DNA of 64,000 nucleotides from Bog-473 sp963730395 (GCA_963730395.1 CAVSSK010000021.1:1-64000), one strand, 5' to 3'; counted from the first letter of the stretch, positions 36,092 through 44,728 are shown. Numbers and translations: made by a program. The notes: a model not told the origin generated them from the letters alone.

Positions 36092-37417
36092 TTGAGCGTG
36101 CACACGGCGGCCGATGTACTCCGGCGCGCGCTGTCGGCGGCCGGCGTCGGCGCCCTCTACGGTCGAGCCCTGCCCGGCATCGAGGTCACGGAGGTGGCAG
36201 ATCCCACAGTGGCCGTCCTGCTCGCGCAGGCGCATCGCTCAGTGAGCGGCATGGCGGCCGCGGCGCACGTGGGGGACGGCAACCTCGTGGTTCCCGGTTC
36301 CCGTCTTGAAGGCGGACCGGTCCCGGCGCTGCCCGGCGCGCACCTGGTGGTGGCGGACGCGACGGCGCTCTCCACTCTGGCGCCCGTCGTGGCCGAGGCT
36401 GCGCATGGCGCCGGGCTGCAGGTCCAGCTGGACGTGGACCTCTCCGCACCGGCGCCCGACGGAGCGGTGGAGCGACCTGCCAGCGCGGCGGGGTGGATCG
36501 ACGCCGACGACGCCCTCGGCGACATCCCTTCCAGGGGGACCGTCGTCGTCCTGGCCGGTCCCGGTGTGGTCCAGGACGGCGCCGTGGGCGGCCTGCGCGC
36601 CCTGGCCGCCGCCGGGCGTCTGGGCGTCCTCAACACCTGGGGCGCCAAGGGCGTCTTCCACTGGCAGAGCCGGCACCACTGGGCCACCGTGGGTCTGCAG
36701 GAGCTCGACTTCGAGCTGGGAGGACTGGGATCCGCCGACCTCGTCCTCGTCACCGGTCTGGACGAGCGGGAGGCCCCGGCCCGGCTCTGGGCGCAGTACC
36801 CGCACCGGGTCGTGGCGCCCGGAGCCCTCGCGCCCCTGGCCGAGCGATGGCCCGACGGCGGCTCCTTTCCCGACCTCCCCCCGCTGCGCCCACGGCTGGC
36901 CGCCGTGACCCAGGCCGGCTGGGCCGCCACGGGCGTGCCGCTGATGCCCTCGCTCGTCACCCAGCACTATGCCCGGGTGCTCGGTGACGGCGGCCTCGTG
37001 GCGGCCGACCCCGGAACGGCCGGCTACTGGGTGGCTCGCACCTTCGCCACCACCCGGCTCGGCTCGGCCACCGTGCCCGCGGCGCCCATCCGTGGGTGGG
37101 CGGCGGCGTGCGCCACCGTGGCCCGGCTGGCCGCTCCGCTCCGCCCGGTCCTGGCCGTGGTGGACGGGCCGATCGACGGCACCACCGCAGCCGTGCTGCA
37201 CGCGGCGACGGAGCTCGGCGTCAGCCTCGGCGTGGAGGCGTGGACGCCCGACGGCCCGCCGCTCGGACCGGACGAGCACCTGACCCGACTGGACGTCCTC
37301 GCGGGCAGTGGTGGTGTCTCGATGCTCGGGACCGATCTCCGCCAGATCGACGAGATGGTGGCGGTTGCCGGTCCGGTCCGGGCCTGGACACCAGATGCGG
37401 CCCATTCGGTTTCATGA
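36092..37417 (+). CDS. Degenerate thiamine-diphosphate-enzyme-like protein
   Basis: About 441 residues from TTG 36092 (GTG 36098 possible). The middle resembles the central domain of acetolactate-synthase-like enzymes: VVVLAGPGVVQDG, NTWGAKGVFHWQSRHHW, DLVLVTGLDEREAPARLW. The first 130 residues are like a shortened PYR domain and the end like a PP domain, but the cofactor motif GDG...N is absent (VVDGPIDGTTAAVL stands there) and no catalytic Glu is evident. I infer a protein derived from that family that no longer binds ThDP in the usual way. Function unknown; it follows the hydratase pair by 42 bases. Confidence 0.5.
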   Translation: MSVHTAADVLRRALSAAGVGALYGRALPGIEVTEVADPTVAVLLAQAHRSVSGMAAAAHVGDGNLVVPGSRLEGGPVPALPGAHLVVADATALSTLAPVVAEAAHGAGLQVQLDVDLSAPAPDGAVERPASAAGWIDADDALGDIPSRGTVVVLAGPGVVQDGAVGGLRALAAAGRLGVLNTWGAKGVFHWQSRHHWATVGLQELDFELGGLGSADLVLVTGLDEREAPARLWAQYPHRVVAPGALAPLAERWPDGGSFPDLPPLRPRLAAVTQAGWAATGVPLMPSLVTQHYARVLGDGGLVAADPGTAGYWVARTFATTRLGSATVPAAPIRGWAAACATVARLAAPLRPVLAVVDGPIDGTTAAVLHAATELGVSLGVEAWTPDGPPLGPDEHLTRLDVLAGSGGVSMLGTDLRQIDEMVAVAGPVRAWTPDAAHSVS

Positions 37418-37572
37418 CGACCGGGCGCAGTTGAAGCCGTTGGCCTTCACCGAGTGCCCCAACCCCACGGGTGGGACACCCCTGGAGACGTGGCGATTCC
37501 GGCTGCACTTGGGGAATACTCAGGCATGATTTGTAACTCGACGTCCGTCAGTGTCGCGACGCGCCTGCCTCG

Positions 37573-38514
37573 ATGACCGCTCCCGAGAGCGCAGAGGTCG
37601 AGCGCCTCCTCGATCCATCTTTCCTCCCACTCGTAGGCTTGCTCGACGACGTCACCTTCGACGAGGAGTTCTTGGCGCAAGTCCGCACGGCCGTTCCCGG
37701 CCTGGGCTCGACGGAGCTCGTTGAGCGCAGCGACCGCCTGATCGCTCCGGAGACCGGGGTCTCGGTCCGAGTGCATCGAGCGAAGGGCACCTCGGGCACG
37801 CGCCCATGTGTCTTGAGCATTCACGGCGGCGGGTACATCCTCGGCTCGCCCGTGATGGATGACACGGTGTTCGAGTCGTGGTGCCCAACGCTCGGGCTCG
37901 TCGGCGTGTCCGTCGACTACCGGCTCGCACCGGAGGCGCAGTACCCGACACCACTCGAAGATTGCTATCTCGCACTTTCCTGGGTCTTCGAACACGCCGA
38001 AGAGCTCGAGATCGATCGCGATCTCGTCGGTATCTATGGAGTGAGCGCCGGCGGAGGGCTCGCGGCGGCTCTCTCGCTGCTCGTGCGCGATCGAGGAGAG
38101 TGGCGTCTGCGCTTTCAGATACTCGAGTCACCCATGCTCGACGACCGGCAGCAGACACCCTCGAGCCAGCTCGAGGGCCTCCCGGTCTGGAGCAGGGACA
38201 CGAACGAATTCGGGTGGCGCTCCTACCTCGGAGCGCTCTACGCCAGTCCTGATCTGCCGACGTATGCCGCACCGGCGAGAGCCACCGACCTGAGCGGCCT
38301 GCCGCCGACCTTCATTTCGGCGACGGGCGTCGACGGGTTCCGCGATGAAGACACCGACTTTGCGCTCCGCCTCCAATGGGCGGGCGTCGAGACCGAGCTC
38401 CACGTCGTCCCCGGAGCACCCCACGGCTATCAGATGATCGAAGATTCCTACGCCACGCAGAAACTTCAGCGCAGCAGGGACGAGTGGCTCCGTTGGATTC
38501 TGGAACGGGGTTGA
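37573..38514 (+). CDS. HSL-family alpha/beta hydrolase (esterase/lipase)
   Basis: A 313-residue cytoplasmic hydrolase of the hormone-sensitive-lipase group. The oxyanion motif is SIHGGGYILGSP, the nucleophile elbow GVSAGGGLAAAL, and APHGYQMI carries the likely catalytic His, with Asp in TGVDGFRDED. ATG 37573 has no obvious ribosome site. It would hydrolyse a short ester or lactone. It ends three bases before the convergent TetR stop, so the two transcripts must overlap. Confidence 0.85.
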   Translation: MTAPESAEVERLLDPSFLPLVGLLDDVTFDEEFLAQVRTAVPGLGSTELVERSDRLIAPETGVSVRVHRAKGTSGTRPCVLSIHGGGYILGSPVMDDTVFESWCPTLGLVGVSVDYRLAPEAQYPTPLEDCYLALSWVFEHAEELEIDRDLVGIYGVSAGGGLAAALSLLVRDRGEWRLRFQILESPMLDDRQQTPSSQLEGLPVWSRDTNEFGWRSYLGALYASPDLPTYAAPARATDLSGLPPTFISATGVDGFRDEDTDFALRLQWAGVETELHVVPGAPHGYQMIEDSYATQKLQRSRDEWLRWILERG

Positions 38515-38517
38515 CTG

Positions 38518-39138
38518 CTACCGGGTGCTCCCGCCGGTGACCGGCTGGCGCACATCGACGAGCAGTGCGACGGCGTCGCTCACGGCACGCCGGACGTCGC
38601 CGATGGAGATGCGCCCGGCGGACCACGCCCGCAGTGCGCTGTCGAGCACCGCATCGAGCACGCGGACGATGCGCGCCGCGTGCTCCTCGGGCAGGTCGGG
38701 CACGAGACCCCGGTAGACCGCGTTCGTCGCCTCGTCGAGCCTGGCCATGACGTCTCGGGCAAACGGCTCGTCGGAGAGTTCGAACAGGCCGATGAGGTGC
38801 GCCAGCTGCGGCCGCCGCTCGAAGGCCCGCACCGAGCGCAGCAGGGCCTCCTCGAGCCGCGCCGCCGGGGTCGTGCCACGCAGCGGGCGCCTGGTCACGT
38901 CGGAGCTGAGCGTCGAGGCCCACTGCACCAGCGCCTCGCCGAACAGGTGCTCCTTCGAGGGGAAGTAGTGGTACAGCGTGGCCAGGGCCACCGACGCGGA
39001 CTCGGCCACCTCGCGGACCGAGATGCGCTCGTAGTCCCGCGCCTCGAGGAGCTCGAGCGCGGCGTCCAACAAGCGCTGGCGACGAGCAGCCTGGCGGATG
39101 CTCAGCGGGGTGGTCGCCGTCATGCTCGGCTTTGCCAT
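38518..39138 (-). CDS. TetR-family regulator, KstR-like
   Basis: A 206-residue TetR protein. HTH: RRQRLLDAALELLEARDYERISVREVAESASVALATLYHYF split over about residues 19-60, with the ALATLYHYFPSKEHL end close to that of KstR, the cholesterol-catabolism repressor that binds steroid-CoA. TAGAAT lies six bases before ATG 39138, so the mRNA is leaderless. It is divergent from two amidohydrolase genes and an ACAD, the probable targets. Similarity to KstR is from memory, so steroid-CoA sensing is a hypothesis. Confidence 0.82.
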   Translation of the reverse strand: MAKPSMTATTPLSIRQAARRQRLLDAALELLEARDYERISVREVAESASVALATLYHYFPSKEHLFGEALVQWASTLSSDVTRRPLRGTTPAARLEEALLRSVRAFERRPQLAHLIGLFELSDEPFARDVMARLDEATNAVYRGLVPDLPEEHAARIVRVLDAVLDSALRAWSAGRISIGDVRRAVSDAVALLVDVRQPVTGGSTR

Positions 39139-39161
39139 AACCAGATTCTAGTTCTAATGTG
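39139..39161. promoter_or_regulatory. Divergent promoter/operator at the KstR-like gene
   Basis: Minus strand: TAGAAT (39145-39150) and six bases to the tetR start. Two direct TTCTA units (39146-39150, 39152-39156) lie here; TAGAAC equals one half of the KstR box TNNAACNNGTTNNA, the other half being poorly matched. The plus-strand gene has CTGGAGGG before ATG 39188. Confidence 0.45.
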
Positions 39162-39187
39162 TGGCCCCCGCGAACTGGAGGGCACAC

Positions 39188-40066
39188 ATGGGCATGCCGG
39201 AGAACATCGGGATCGTGGACACCATGATCGGGTTTCCCCACCCCGACATGAAGGAGGTGTACCGCTTCATCACCCGGCAGACCAAGGACGCCGAGTCGAA
39301 GGAGAGCTTCGAGTTCCCCGTCGAGTACATGTTCAAGGACGTGCCCGAGAAGGGATTGACGGGCAGTGACGACCCGATCGCCGTCACCCTGCGCGAGATG
39401 GACCTCTGGGGTGTCGAGAAGGGGCTCATCGGCGTGGGGGACCGCCAAGGCGTCGGCGCGAAGGCGCTCCGCCTGCACCCGGACCGCTTCATCCCGTCGT
39501 CCTCCATCGACCCCAACGACGGCATGGAGGGCATCAGGCGCCTGGTCGCCGAGTACGAGACCTACGGCGTGCGTGCCGTCGGCGTCTTCCCCGCCGGCAC
39601 CTTCCCGCAGGTGCCGATCAACGACAAGAAGATGTACCCGATCTACGCCAAGTGCGTCGAGCTGGGCATTCCGATCTTCTGTTGCGCCGGCATTCCGGGC
39701 CCGCGCCTCAAGGCAGCCTGCCAGCACGTCGAGCTCATCGACGAGGTGATGTACGACTTCCCCGACCTCGTGTTCGTGACCCGGCACGGTTGCGAGCCGT
39801 GGACGGAACTGGCCGTGAAGCTCATGCTGAAGTGGCCCGGCCTGCACTACTCGACGAGCGCCTTCGCCCCCAAGTACTACCCGCGGGACATCGTCGACTA
39901 CGCCAACACCCGGGGCGCCGACAAGGTCATCTATGCCGGCTACTTCCCGATGGGCCTGTCCCTCGAGCGGATCAGGCGAGAACTGCCGTCCGTCGGCTTC
40001 AAGGACGAGGTGTGGCCGAAGTTCCTCCGCACCAACGCACTGCGCATCTTGGGAGAGCCATCGTGA
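39188..40066 (+). CDS. COG2159-like protein with a lost metal site
   Basis: A 292-residue TIM-barrel protein starting at ATG 39188 after GGAGGG. Overall text (ALRLHPDRFIPSSSIDPNDG, VRAVGVFPAG, FPDLVFVTRHGCEPW) is amidohydrolase_2-like, but the N-terminal Asp-x-His is VDTMIGFPHP, the mid-barrel His strand is IPIFCCAGIPG, and the terminal Asp-Tyr-Pro is AGYFPMG. Three usual metal ligands are therefore missing. It is coupled (GTGA overlap) to a neighbouring amidohydrolase with an intact site, so it may be a non-catalytic partner subunit. Inference; activity by another mechanism is possible. Confidence 0.75.
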   Translation: MGMPENIGIVDTMIGFPHPDMKEVYRFITRQTKDAESKESFEFPVEYMFKDVPEKGLTGSDDPIAVTLREMDLWGVEKGLIGVGDRQGVGAKALRLHPDRFIPSSSIDPNDGMEGIRRLVAEYETYGVRAVGVFPAGTFPQVPINDKKMYPIYAKCVELGIPIFCCAGIPGPRLKAACQHVELIDEVMYDFPDLVFVTRHGCEPWTELAVKLMLKWPGLHYSTSAFAPKYYPRDIVDYANTRGADKVIYAGYFPMGLSLERIRRELPSVGFKDEVWPKFLRTNALRILGEPS

Positions 40067-41256
40067 CCGACGACGCATGCGACTACCGCGTGTTCGACGC
40101 GGACAACCACTACTACGAGGCGCCCGACGCCTACACCCGGCACATCGACCCCGCCATGGCCAAGCGGGCCATGCAGTGGGCCGACATCGACGGCCGCCGG
40201 CGACTCCTGGTCGGCGGCAAGGTGAACCGGTTCATCCCCAACCCGCTCTTCGACCCGGTGGCCAAGCCGGGCAGCCTCGACGAGTACTTCCGGGGCAAGA
40301 ACCCCGAGGCCAAGGACATGCGAGCGCTCTTCGGAGAGCTCGAGCCCATCCGTCCCGAGTACCGCGACCGCGAGGCCCGCCTGCGGGTCATGGACGAGCA
40401 GGGCCTCGACGGGTGCTTCCTCTTCCCGACCCTGGGGGTGGGTATGGAGGAGGCCCTGGCCGACGACCCGCCGGCACTCATGGCGGCCTTCGCCGCCTTC
40501 AACCGTTGGCTCGAGGACGACTGGGGCTACGCCTACCGGGAGCGGATCTTTGCCGCCCCCATGCTGTCGCTGGCCGATGTCGACGCGGCCGTGGCCGAGC
40601 TGACCCGGGTGCTCGAAGCCGATGCCAGGATCGTCTGCGTCAAAGGAGGGCCGGCCCACACGCCGACCGGCCTGACCTCGCCGGCCGACCGCCGCTTCGA
40701 TCCCTTCTGGGCCCTGGTCGACGAGGCCGGGGTGACGGTCGGGATCCACTCGGGCGACGCCGGCTACGGCCGCTACCTGGCCGACTGGGAGCCGACGGGG
40801 GACTTCGAGGCCTTCCGCTACGTCCCCCCTGCGCGGCGTCCTGGCCGCCGATCGGCCGCCCTACGAGACCATGGCGGCGCTCGTCTGCCACGGGTTGTTC
40901 GACCGCTTCCCGCGCATCCGGGTGGCGTCGCATCGAGGCCGGCGCGTCCTGGGTGCATCCCCTGCTCAAGAAGCTGGCCAAGGCGTACGGTCAGATGCCC
41001 TCGAGCTTCGCCGTCGGACCCGGTGGAGACGCTCCGTGCCCACGTGTGGGTGGCGCCGTTCTACGAGGACGACCTGGGCTCGTTGAAGGACGACCTCGGG
41101 CTCGACCATCTCCTCTTCGGGTCCGACTGGCCCCACGCCGAGGGCCTGGCCGACCCGCGCACCTTCGCCGAGGACCTGCGCCGGCACGACTACACCGATC
41201 AGGAGATCCGCACCGTCATGGCCGAGAACGGCCCGCCCCTCACTCGGCGTCTCTGA
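40063..41256 (+). CDS. COG2159-type amidohydrolase (three frameshifts)
   Basis: A TIM-barrel metal hydrolase of about 396 residues, starting at GTG 40063, overlapping the previous stop by four bases and preceded by GGGAGAG. It has FDADNHYYEAPDAY (Asp-x-His), VGIHSGDAGYG and LFGSDWPHAEG. The frame shifts three times: at 40823-40829 in a run of six C, at 40928-40932 before IEAGASWVHP, and at 41014-41018 before DPVETLRAHVW. Each is one extra base, so the frame returns to the original. Each segment keeps family sequence, so sequence error is far more likely than decay. Followed by an ACAD six bases on. Confidence 0.8.
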   Translation: MTDDACDYRVFDADNHYYEAPDAYTRHIDPAMAKRAMQWADIDGRRRLLVGGKVNRFIPNPLFDPVAKPGSLDEYFRGKNPEAKDMRALFGELEPIRPEYRDREARLRVMDEQGLDGCFLFPTLGVGMEEALADDPPALMAAFAAFNRWLEDDWGYAYRERIFAAPMLSLADVDAAVAELTRVLEADARIVCVKGGPAHTPTGLTSPADRRFDPFWALVDEAGVTVGIHSGDAGYGRYLADWEPTGDFEAFRYVPPARRPGRRSAALRDHGGARLPRVVRPLPAHPGGVASRPARPGCIPCSRSWPRRTVRCPRASPSDPVETLRAHVWVAPFYEDDLGSLKDDLGLDHLLFGSDWPHAEGLADPRTFAEDLRRHDYTDQEIRTVMAENGPPLTRRL

Positions 41257-41262
41257 CACGCG

Positions 41263-42462
41263 ATGGACTTCGACGACACCGCCGAGGAGGCCGCGTTCCG
41301 GGCCGAGGCCCGGGCCTGGCTCGACGCCCACGCCACGCGTCGGCCGACGGCGGCAGCGGGGGTCCTTCGCACCCACGTGACCGACGACGCCGGCCAGGCC
41401 CGTCACGTCGTCGCCTGTCGGGAGTGGCAACGCACGCTGTGCGAGGACCGCTGGGCGGGGATCACCTGGCCAAAGGAGTTCGGCGGCCGGGGCGGCAGCG
41501 CCATCCAACAGGTCATCTTCTCGCAGGAGCAGGCCAGCTACGACGTTCCGTTCGGCGCCTTGGTGGTGGGGCTCGGCATGGTGGGGCCCACGCTGATGAC
41601 ATTGGGCCGGCCCGACCAGCAGGACCGGCACCTCGGGCCCATGCTGCGGGGCGAGGAGATGTGGTGCCAGCTCTTCAGCGAGCCCGGGGCGGGGTCGGAC
41701 CTGCCGTCGCTCGCGACCCGGGCCGAGCGGGACGGCGACGAGTACGTCGTCAACGGGCAGAAGGTCTGGACCACCCTGGCCCAGTACAGCGACTGGGCCA
41801 TCCTCCTGGCCCGCACCGAACGGGACGTCCCCGGTCGGGCCGGGATCTCCTACTTCCTGGTCGACATGACCACGCCGGGCATCGAGGTCCGCCCCCTGCG
41901 CCAGATCACAGGGGTCTCGCACTTCAACGAGGTGTTCCTGACCGACGTGCGGGTGCCGGCGGCCAATCTGGTCGGCGCACCGGGGGAGGGTTGGCAGGCG
42001 GCTCGCGTCACCATGGCCAGCGAGCGCATGGCCATCGGCGGGGGCGGGGGGACGACGTTCGAGGACGTGGCTGCCCTGGTGCGGGCCCTCGGCGGCGTGG
42101 ACGATCCCGTGCACCGGCAGGAGGTGGCGTCGGCCTACATCGGCTTCGAGCTCCTGCGGTTCCTGCGTCTGCGCCTGCAGACGGCACTGAGCCAGGGCAG
42201 GGCGCCGGGCGTCGAGGGCTCGCTGCTCAAGCTGGCCTTCTCGCGCCACACCGCCCGACTCGGCGACTTGGGCGTCGGCCTCCTGGGTGCCGACGCGCTG
42301 GCCTCCGACGGCCGGCATCCCGAGGCGGACTTCTGGCGGGAGCGCTTCCTCAGCCAGTGGGCCACTCGCATCGGTGGCGGGACGGACGAGATCCAGCGCA
42401 ACCAGATCGCCGAGCGAGTGCTCGGCCTGCCCCGCGAGCCTTCGGTGCTGTCGTCGTCATGA
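41263..42462 (+). CDS. Acyl-CoA dehydrogenase
   Basis: A 399-residue FAD enzyme. It has GRGGSAIQQVIFSQEQA, WCQLFSEPGAGSDLPSLATRA, GQKVWTTLAQYSDW and the end TRIGGGTDEIQRNQIAERVLGLPRE. It is related to, but distinct from, the ACAD at 33076. It belongs to the amidohydrolase operon under the KstR-like divergent promoter. Its final codons form half of a perfect 30-bp palindrome. Substrate unknown; length and motifs fit short or branched-chain/ring acyl-CoA dehydrogenases of the FadE kind. Confidence 0.88.
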   Translation: MDFDDTAEEAAFRAEARAWLDAHATRRPTAAAGVLRTHVTDDAGQARHVVACREWQRTLCEDRWAGITWPKEFGGRGGSAIQQVIFSQEQASYDVPFGALVVGLGMVGPTLMTLGRPDQQDRHLGPMLRGEEMWCQLFSEPGAGSDLPSLATRAERDGDEYVVNGQKVWTTLAQYSDWAILLARTERDVPGRAGISYFLVDMTTPGIEVRPLRQITGVSHFNEVFLTDVRVPAANLVGAPGEGWQAARVTMASERMAIGGGGGTTFEDVAALVRALGGVDDPVHRQEVASAYIGFELLRFLRLRLQTALSQGRAPGVEGSLLKLAFSRHTARLGDLGVGLLGADALASDGRHPEADFWRERFLSQWATRIGGGTDEIQRNQIAERVLGLPREPSVLSSS

Positions 42463-42474
42463 CGACGACAGCAC
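42445..42474. terminator. Perfect 30-bp palindrome between convergent stops
   Basis: GTGCTGTCGTCGTCA followed directly by its exact reverse complement. It spans the ACAD stop (42460-42462) and abuts the tetR stop (42475). With no T-run on either strand it would act as a symmetrical, bidirectional stem of the type proposed for actinobacteria. A protein-binding site is the alternative. Confidence 0.6.
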
Positions 42475-43209
42475 TCACGCGCTGAGCGTGTCCTCGCCCC
42501 CCTCGCGGTCGATGTCGTCGACGCCGTGGGTGGCCTGGGTGGCGCGCTCGAGCACGGCGCTCGCATCGTCCCCCCGCCGGACGGCGATGCCGACCAGGAC
42601 GGTGGTGAGGCGGTCGTCGAATTCGTGCCCCGTCGCGATGGGTGGCGTCTCCAGCAGGGCGCGCACCCCGGGGAGCTCTCCCGGTCGGAGGGCGAGGGTG
42701 GCATGGAGCTCGGCCAGGGTGGACCGGCCCTCCTTCACTGCTCCCGACTGACGGATCTCGTGCATGGCGGCACCGACCGCGTAGCGGGCCACGGTGTCGA
42801 AGGCGGCCACCGCCTCCGGGGGATCGAAGCCGGCTCGTCCCAGGACCCGGATGACCGAGTCGATCACGTCCACCATGGACTCCCACTTGAGCGCTCCCGT
42901 CATCCACTGCGACAGGACCTCGGGCTCGTCCACGAACGAGCGGTAGACGTGCCGGGCCCATTCGCGCAGCCACTCGTCCCAGTACTGGCCCCGGTCCTCG
43001 GGCGTCCGGGCCTGGGAGAGTGAGCGCTCGGCCGCCAGCACGAGCAGCTCTCGCCGATTGGACACGTGGTGGTAGAGGCCGGCGACGCTGACGCCGAGAT
43101 GATCGGCCACGGCCTTCATGCTGATGCCGCCGAGGCCGAGCTCGAGCACGGCCTCGGCGATGGCGTCGCGGTCGATCCGGGCGGGGCGACCCACCTTGGC
43201 CGCGCCCAT
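42475..43209 (-). CDS. TetR-family regulator
   Basis: A 244-residue TetR/AcrR protein. ATG 43209 begins MGAAKVGRPARIDRDAIAEAV; the HTH ends GVSVAGLYHHVSNRRELL. The C-terminal domain is of the TetR_C type of actinobacterial regulators and its ligand is unknown. The open frame runs far upstream, but that part has no family sequence. It is divergent from the SDR at 43396, and an inverted repeat at 43292-43312 between them is a candidate operator. Confidence 0.85.
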   Translation of the reverse strand: MGAAKVGRPARIDRDAIAEAVLELGLGGISMKAVADHLGVSVAGLYHHVSNRRELLVLAAERSLSQARTPEDRGQYWDEWLREWARHVYRSFVDEPEVLSQWMTGALKWESMVDVIDSVIRVLGRAGFDPPEAVAAFDTVARYAVGAAMHEIRQSGAVKEGRSTLAELHATLALRPGELPGVRALLETPPIATGHEFDDRLTTVLVGIAVRRGDDASAVLERATQATHGVDDIDREGGEDTLSA

Positions 43210-43291
43210 CAGCGCGCCCGCGCTCCCGCATGATCTCGGCCGGTGGCACCCGCCACCACGTGGGGTCCGCAGCCGTCCTTGCTGGGAAGAG

Positions 43292-43312
43292 TTTTCATAT
43301 CTATTATCAAAA
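43292..43312. promoter_or_regulatory. AT-rich inverted repeat between tetR and SDR
   Basis: TTTTCATA (43292-43299) and TATCAAAA (43305-43312) pair with one mismatch over a 5-base spacer. The contained TCATATCTA also occurs in the palindrome at 48694-48710, so the same regulator may act at both. Confidence 0.45.
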
Positions 43313-43395
43313 AGAGTGGCACAGCCATCAAGGGTACCCACACTCTGCCGCTCGCCCCGGCATCGGATGCCCTCGGGACGACGGGAGGGCATCCG

Positions 43396-44268
43396 ATGAA
43401 GGATCTGCGGGACAAGGTGGCCGTGGTGACCGGGGGAGCCAATGGCATCGGCCTCGCCCTCGTGCGCAGTTTCCTCGCCGAGGGCATGCGCGTCGCCATC
43501 GCCGACGTCGACCCCGCGGCACTCGAGGGCGTCGAGAAGGAGTTGGGCGACCAGCCGAACGTCCTGATTCACGCGACCGACGTCACCAGTGCGGCGTCTG
43601 TCGGTGCGCTGGCGGACGCCGTGTACGAGCAGTTCGGCGCATGCCACCTCCTGTGCAACAACGCGGGCGTCGGCGCGCCGTCCGCCAAGGTCTGGCAGAC
43701 CACCGCCAACGATTGGGCCTGGGTCTTCGGGGTCAACGTCACGGGCGTGGTGAACGGCATCTTGAGCTTCGTGCCCCGGATGATCGAGTCCGGCCAGGAG
43801 GGTCACGTCGTGAACACCTCGTCCGGAGACGGCCCGATCGCGCCGATGCCGTCGGCGTCGGTCTACGCGTCCAGCAAGGCTGCGGTCTCGGTGCTGACGG
43901 AGTGCCTGGCAGCCCAATTGGCCGAGGACGGCATCCCGATCGGCGTTTCGGTCTTCTATCCCTCCGGGGGACTGCTGCGCACCGGTCTGTGGACGTCCGA
44001 CCGCACCCGCCCGCCCGAGCTGGCCCGCGAGCGTCCGCGCGAGACGGAGCCGATGACGCCCGAGAAGCTCGAGGAGATGGCGAACCAGGCCGGACGTCAG
44101 ATCGCGTGGCAATCGCTCGACGAGTTGGCCACGCTCGTGGTCGACGGCGTGCGCGAGGGGCGGTACGTCATCATGAAGGGAATCGAGGACGCGGCCGGCA
44201 CGCTGCGCTCTCGGGCCGAGGCCTTCGGCGAGGGCCGCCTTCCCAGCTCCGCCGGCCATCTCGTCTGA
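43396..44268 (+). CDS. Short-chain dehydrogenase/reductase
   Basis: A 290-residue SDR; ATG 43396 follows GGGAGGG. It has VVTGGANGIGLALVRSF, LLCNNAGVGAP, catalytic Ser in NTSSGDGPIAP and YASSKAAVSV. The C-terminal extension of about 60 residues (RERPRETEPMTPEKLEEMANQ) is common in SDRs of this actinobacterial group. Divergent from a tetR gene. The first 150 bases after the operator belong to the leader. Expected to oxidise a hydroxyl on a CoA ester or free alcohol. Confidence 0.85.
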   Translation: MKDLRDKVAVVTGGANGIGLALVRSFLAEGMRVAIADVDPAALEGVEKELGDQPNVLIHATDVTSAASVGALADAVYEQFGACHLLCNNAGVGAPSAKVWQTTANDWAWVFGVNVTGVVNGILSFVPRMIESGQEGHVVNTSSGDGPIAPMPSASVYASSKAAVSVLTECLAAQLAEDGIPIGVSVFYPSGGLLRTGLWTSDRTRPPELARERPRETEPMTPEKLEEMANQAGRQIAWQSLDELATLVVDGVREGRYVIMKGIEDAAGTLRSRAEAFGEGRLPSSAGHLV

Positions 44269-44290
44269 GCGGCCGCCCGCGCTGTCGGCC

Positions 44291-44728
44291 TCAGGTGCGG
44301 ACCGGGCGGAAGTAGGGCAGCGAGACATCGTCCGACGCGGGATGGAACTCGACCTGCAGGGGCATCCCGTCCCGCAGCGCCTCCGGAGCGCACCCGACCA
44401 CGGCGCTCAAGACCCACCAGCCCTCGTCGAGCCGTACGACCGCCGGGGCGTACGGCGTCGCGAAGCCGGGGTGGGGCGCGCGCCACACGACCGTCCAGCT
44501 GTAGAGCGAGCCGCGGCCTGCGCTCGTCTCCCAGGCCAGCGCCGGCATGCCGCACTGGGAACACACGTGGAACGCACGCAGCGCACGGGCGCCGCAGGCC
44601 GAGCAGCAAGGGAGGACCAGGCGTCCCTTCCGGCAGCCCTCCCAGAAGGGCTCGGAGCGCTGACTGCGGGGAGGCACCGGAAAGCCCGGCTGCTGGGGGG
44701 CGAGGATCTCGGCCGACGGGTCGGTCAC
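44291..44728 (-). CDS. DUF35 OB-fold/zinc-ribbon protein, ChsH2-like partner
   Basis: A 145-residue protein. The zinc ribbon has CCSACGARALRAFHVCSQCG (about 46-65), then an OB fold (GSLYSWTVVWRAPHPGFATPY). GTG 44728 overlaps the stop of the thiolase-like gene by four bases. In cholesterol side-chain degradation the DUF35 domain of ChsH2 binds the aldolase Ltp2 and is needed for it; adjacency here to a thiolase-like gene without the catalytic Cys supports an equivalent pair. Start and pairing are well supported; substrate is inferred. Confidence 0.82.
   Translation of the reverse strand: MTDPSAEILAPQQPGFPVPPRSQRSEPFWEGCRKGRLVLPCCSACGARALRAFHVCSQCGMPALAWETSAGRGSLYSWTVVWRAPHPGFATPYAPAVVRLDEGWWVLSAVVGCAPEALRDGMPLQVEFHPASDDVSLPYFRPVRT

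Noticed and set aside
40823..41024. Programmed +1 frameshifting in the amidohydrolase and other broken genes
   Set aside because: Sites share no slippery heptamer, stop context or pseudoknot, and affect unrelated families; sequence error is simpler.
43210..44328. Upstream extension of the minus-strand tetR frame (total 617 residues)
   Set aside because: The extra part lies antisense to the SDR at 43396 and has no recognisable domain; the TetR pattern begins at ATG 43209.
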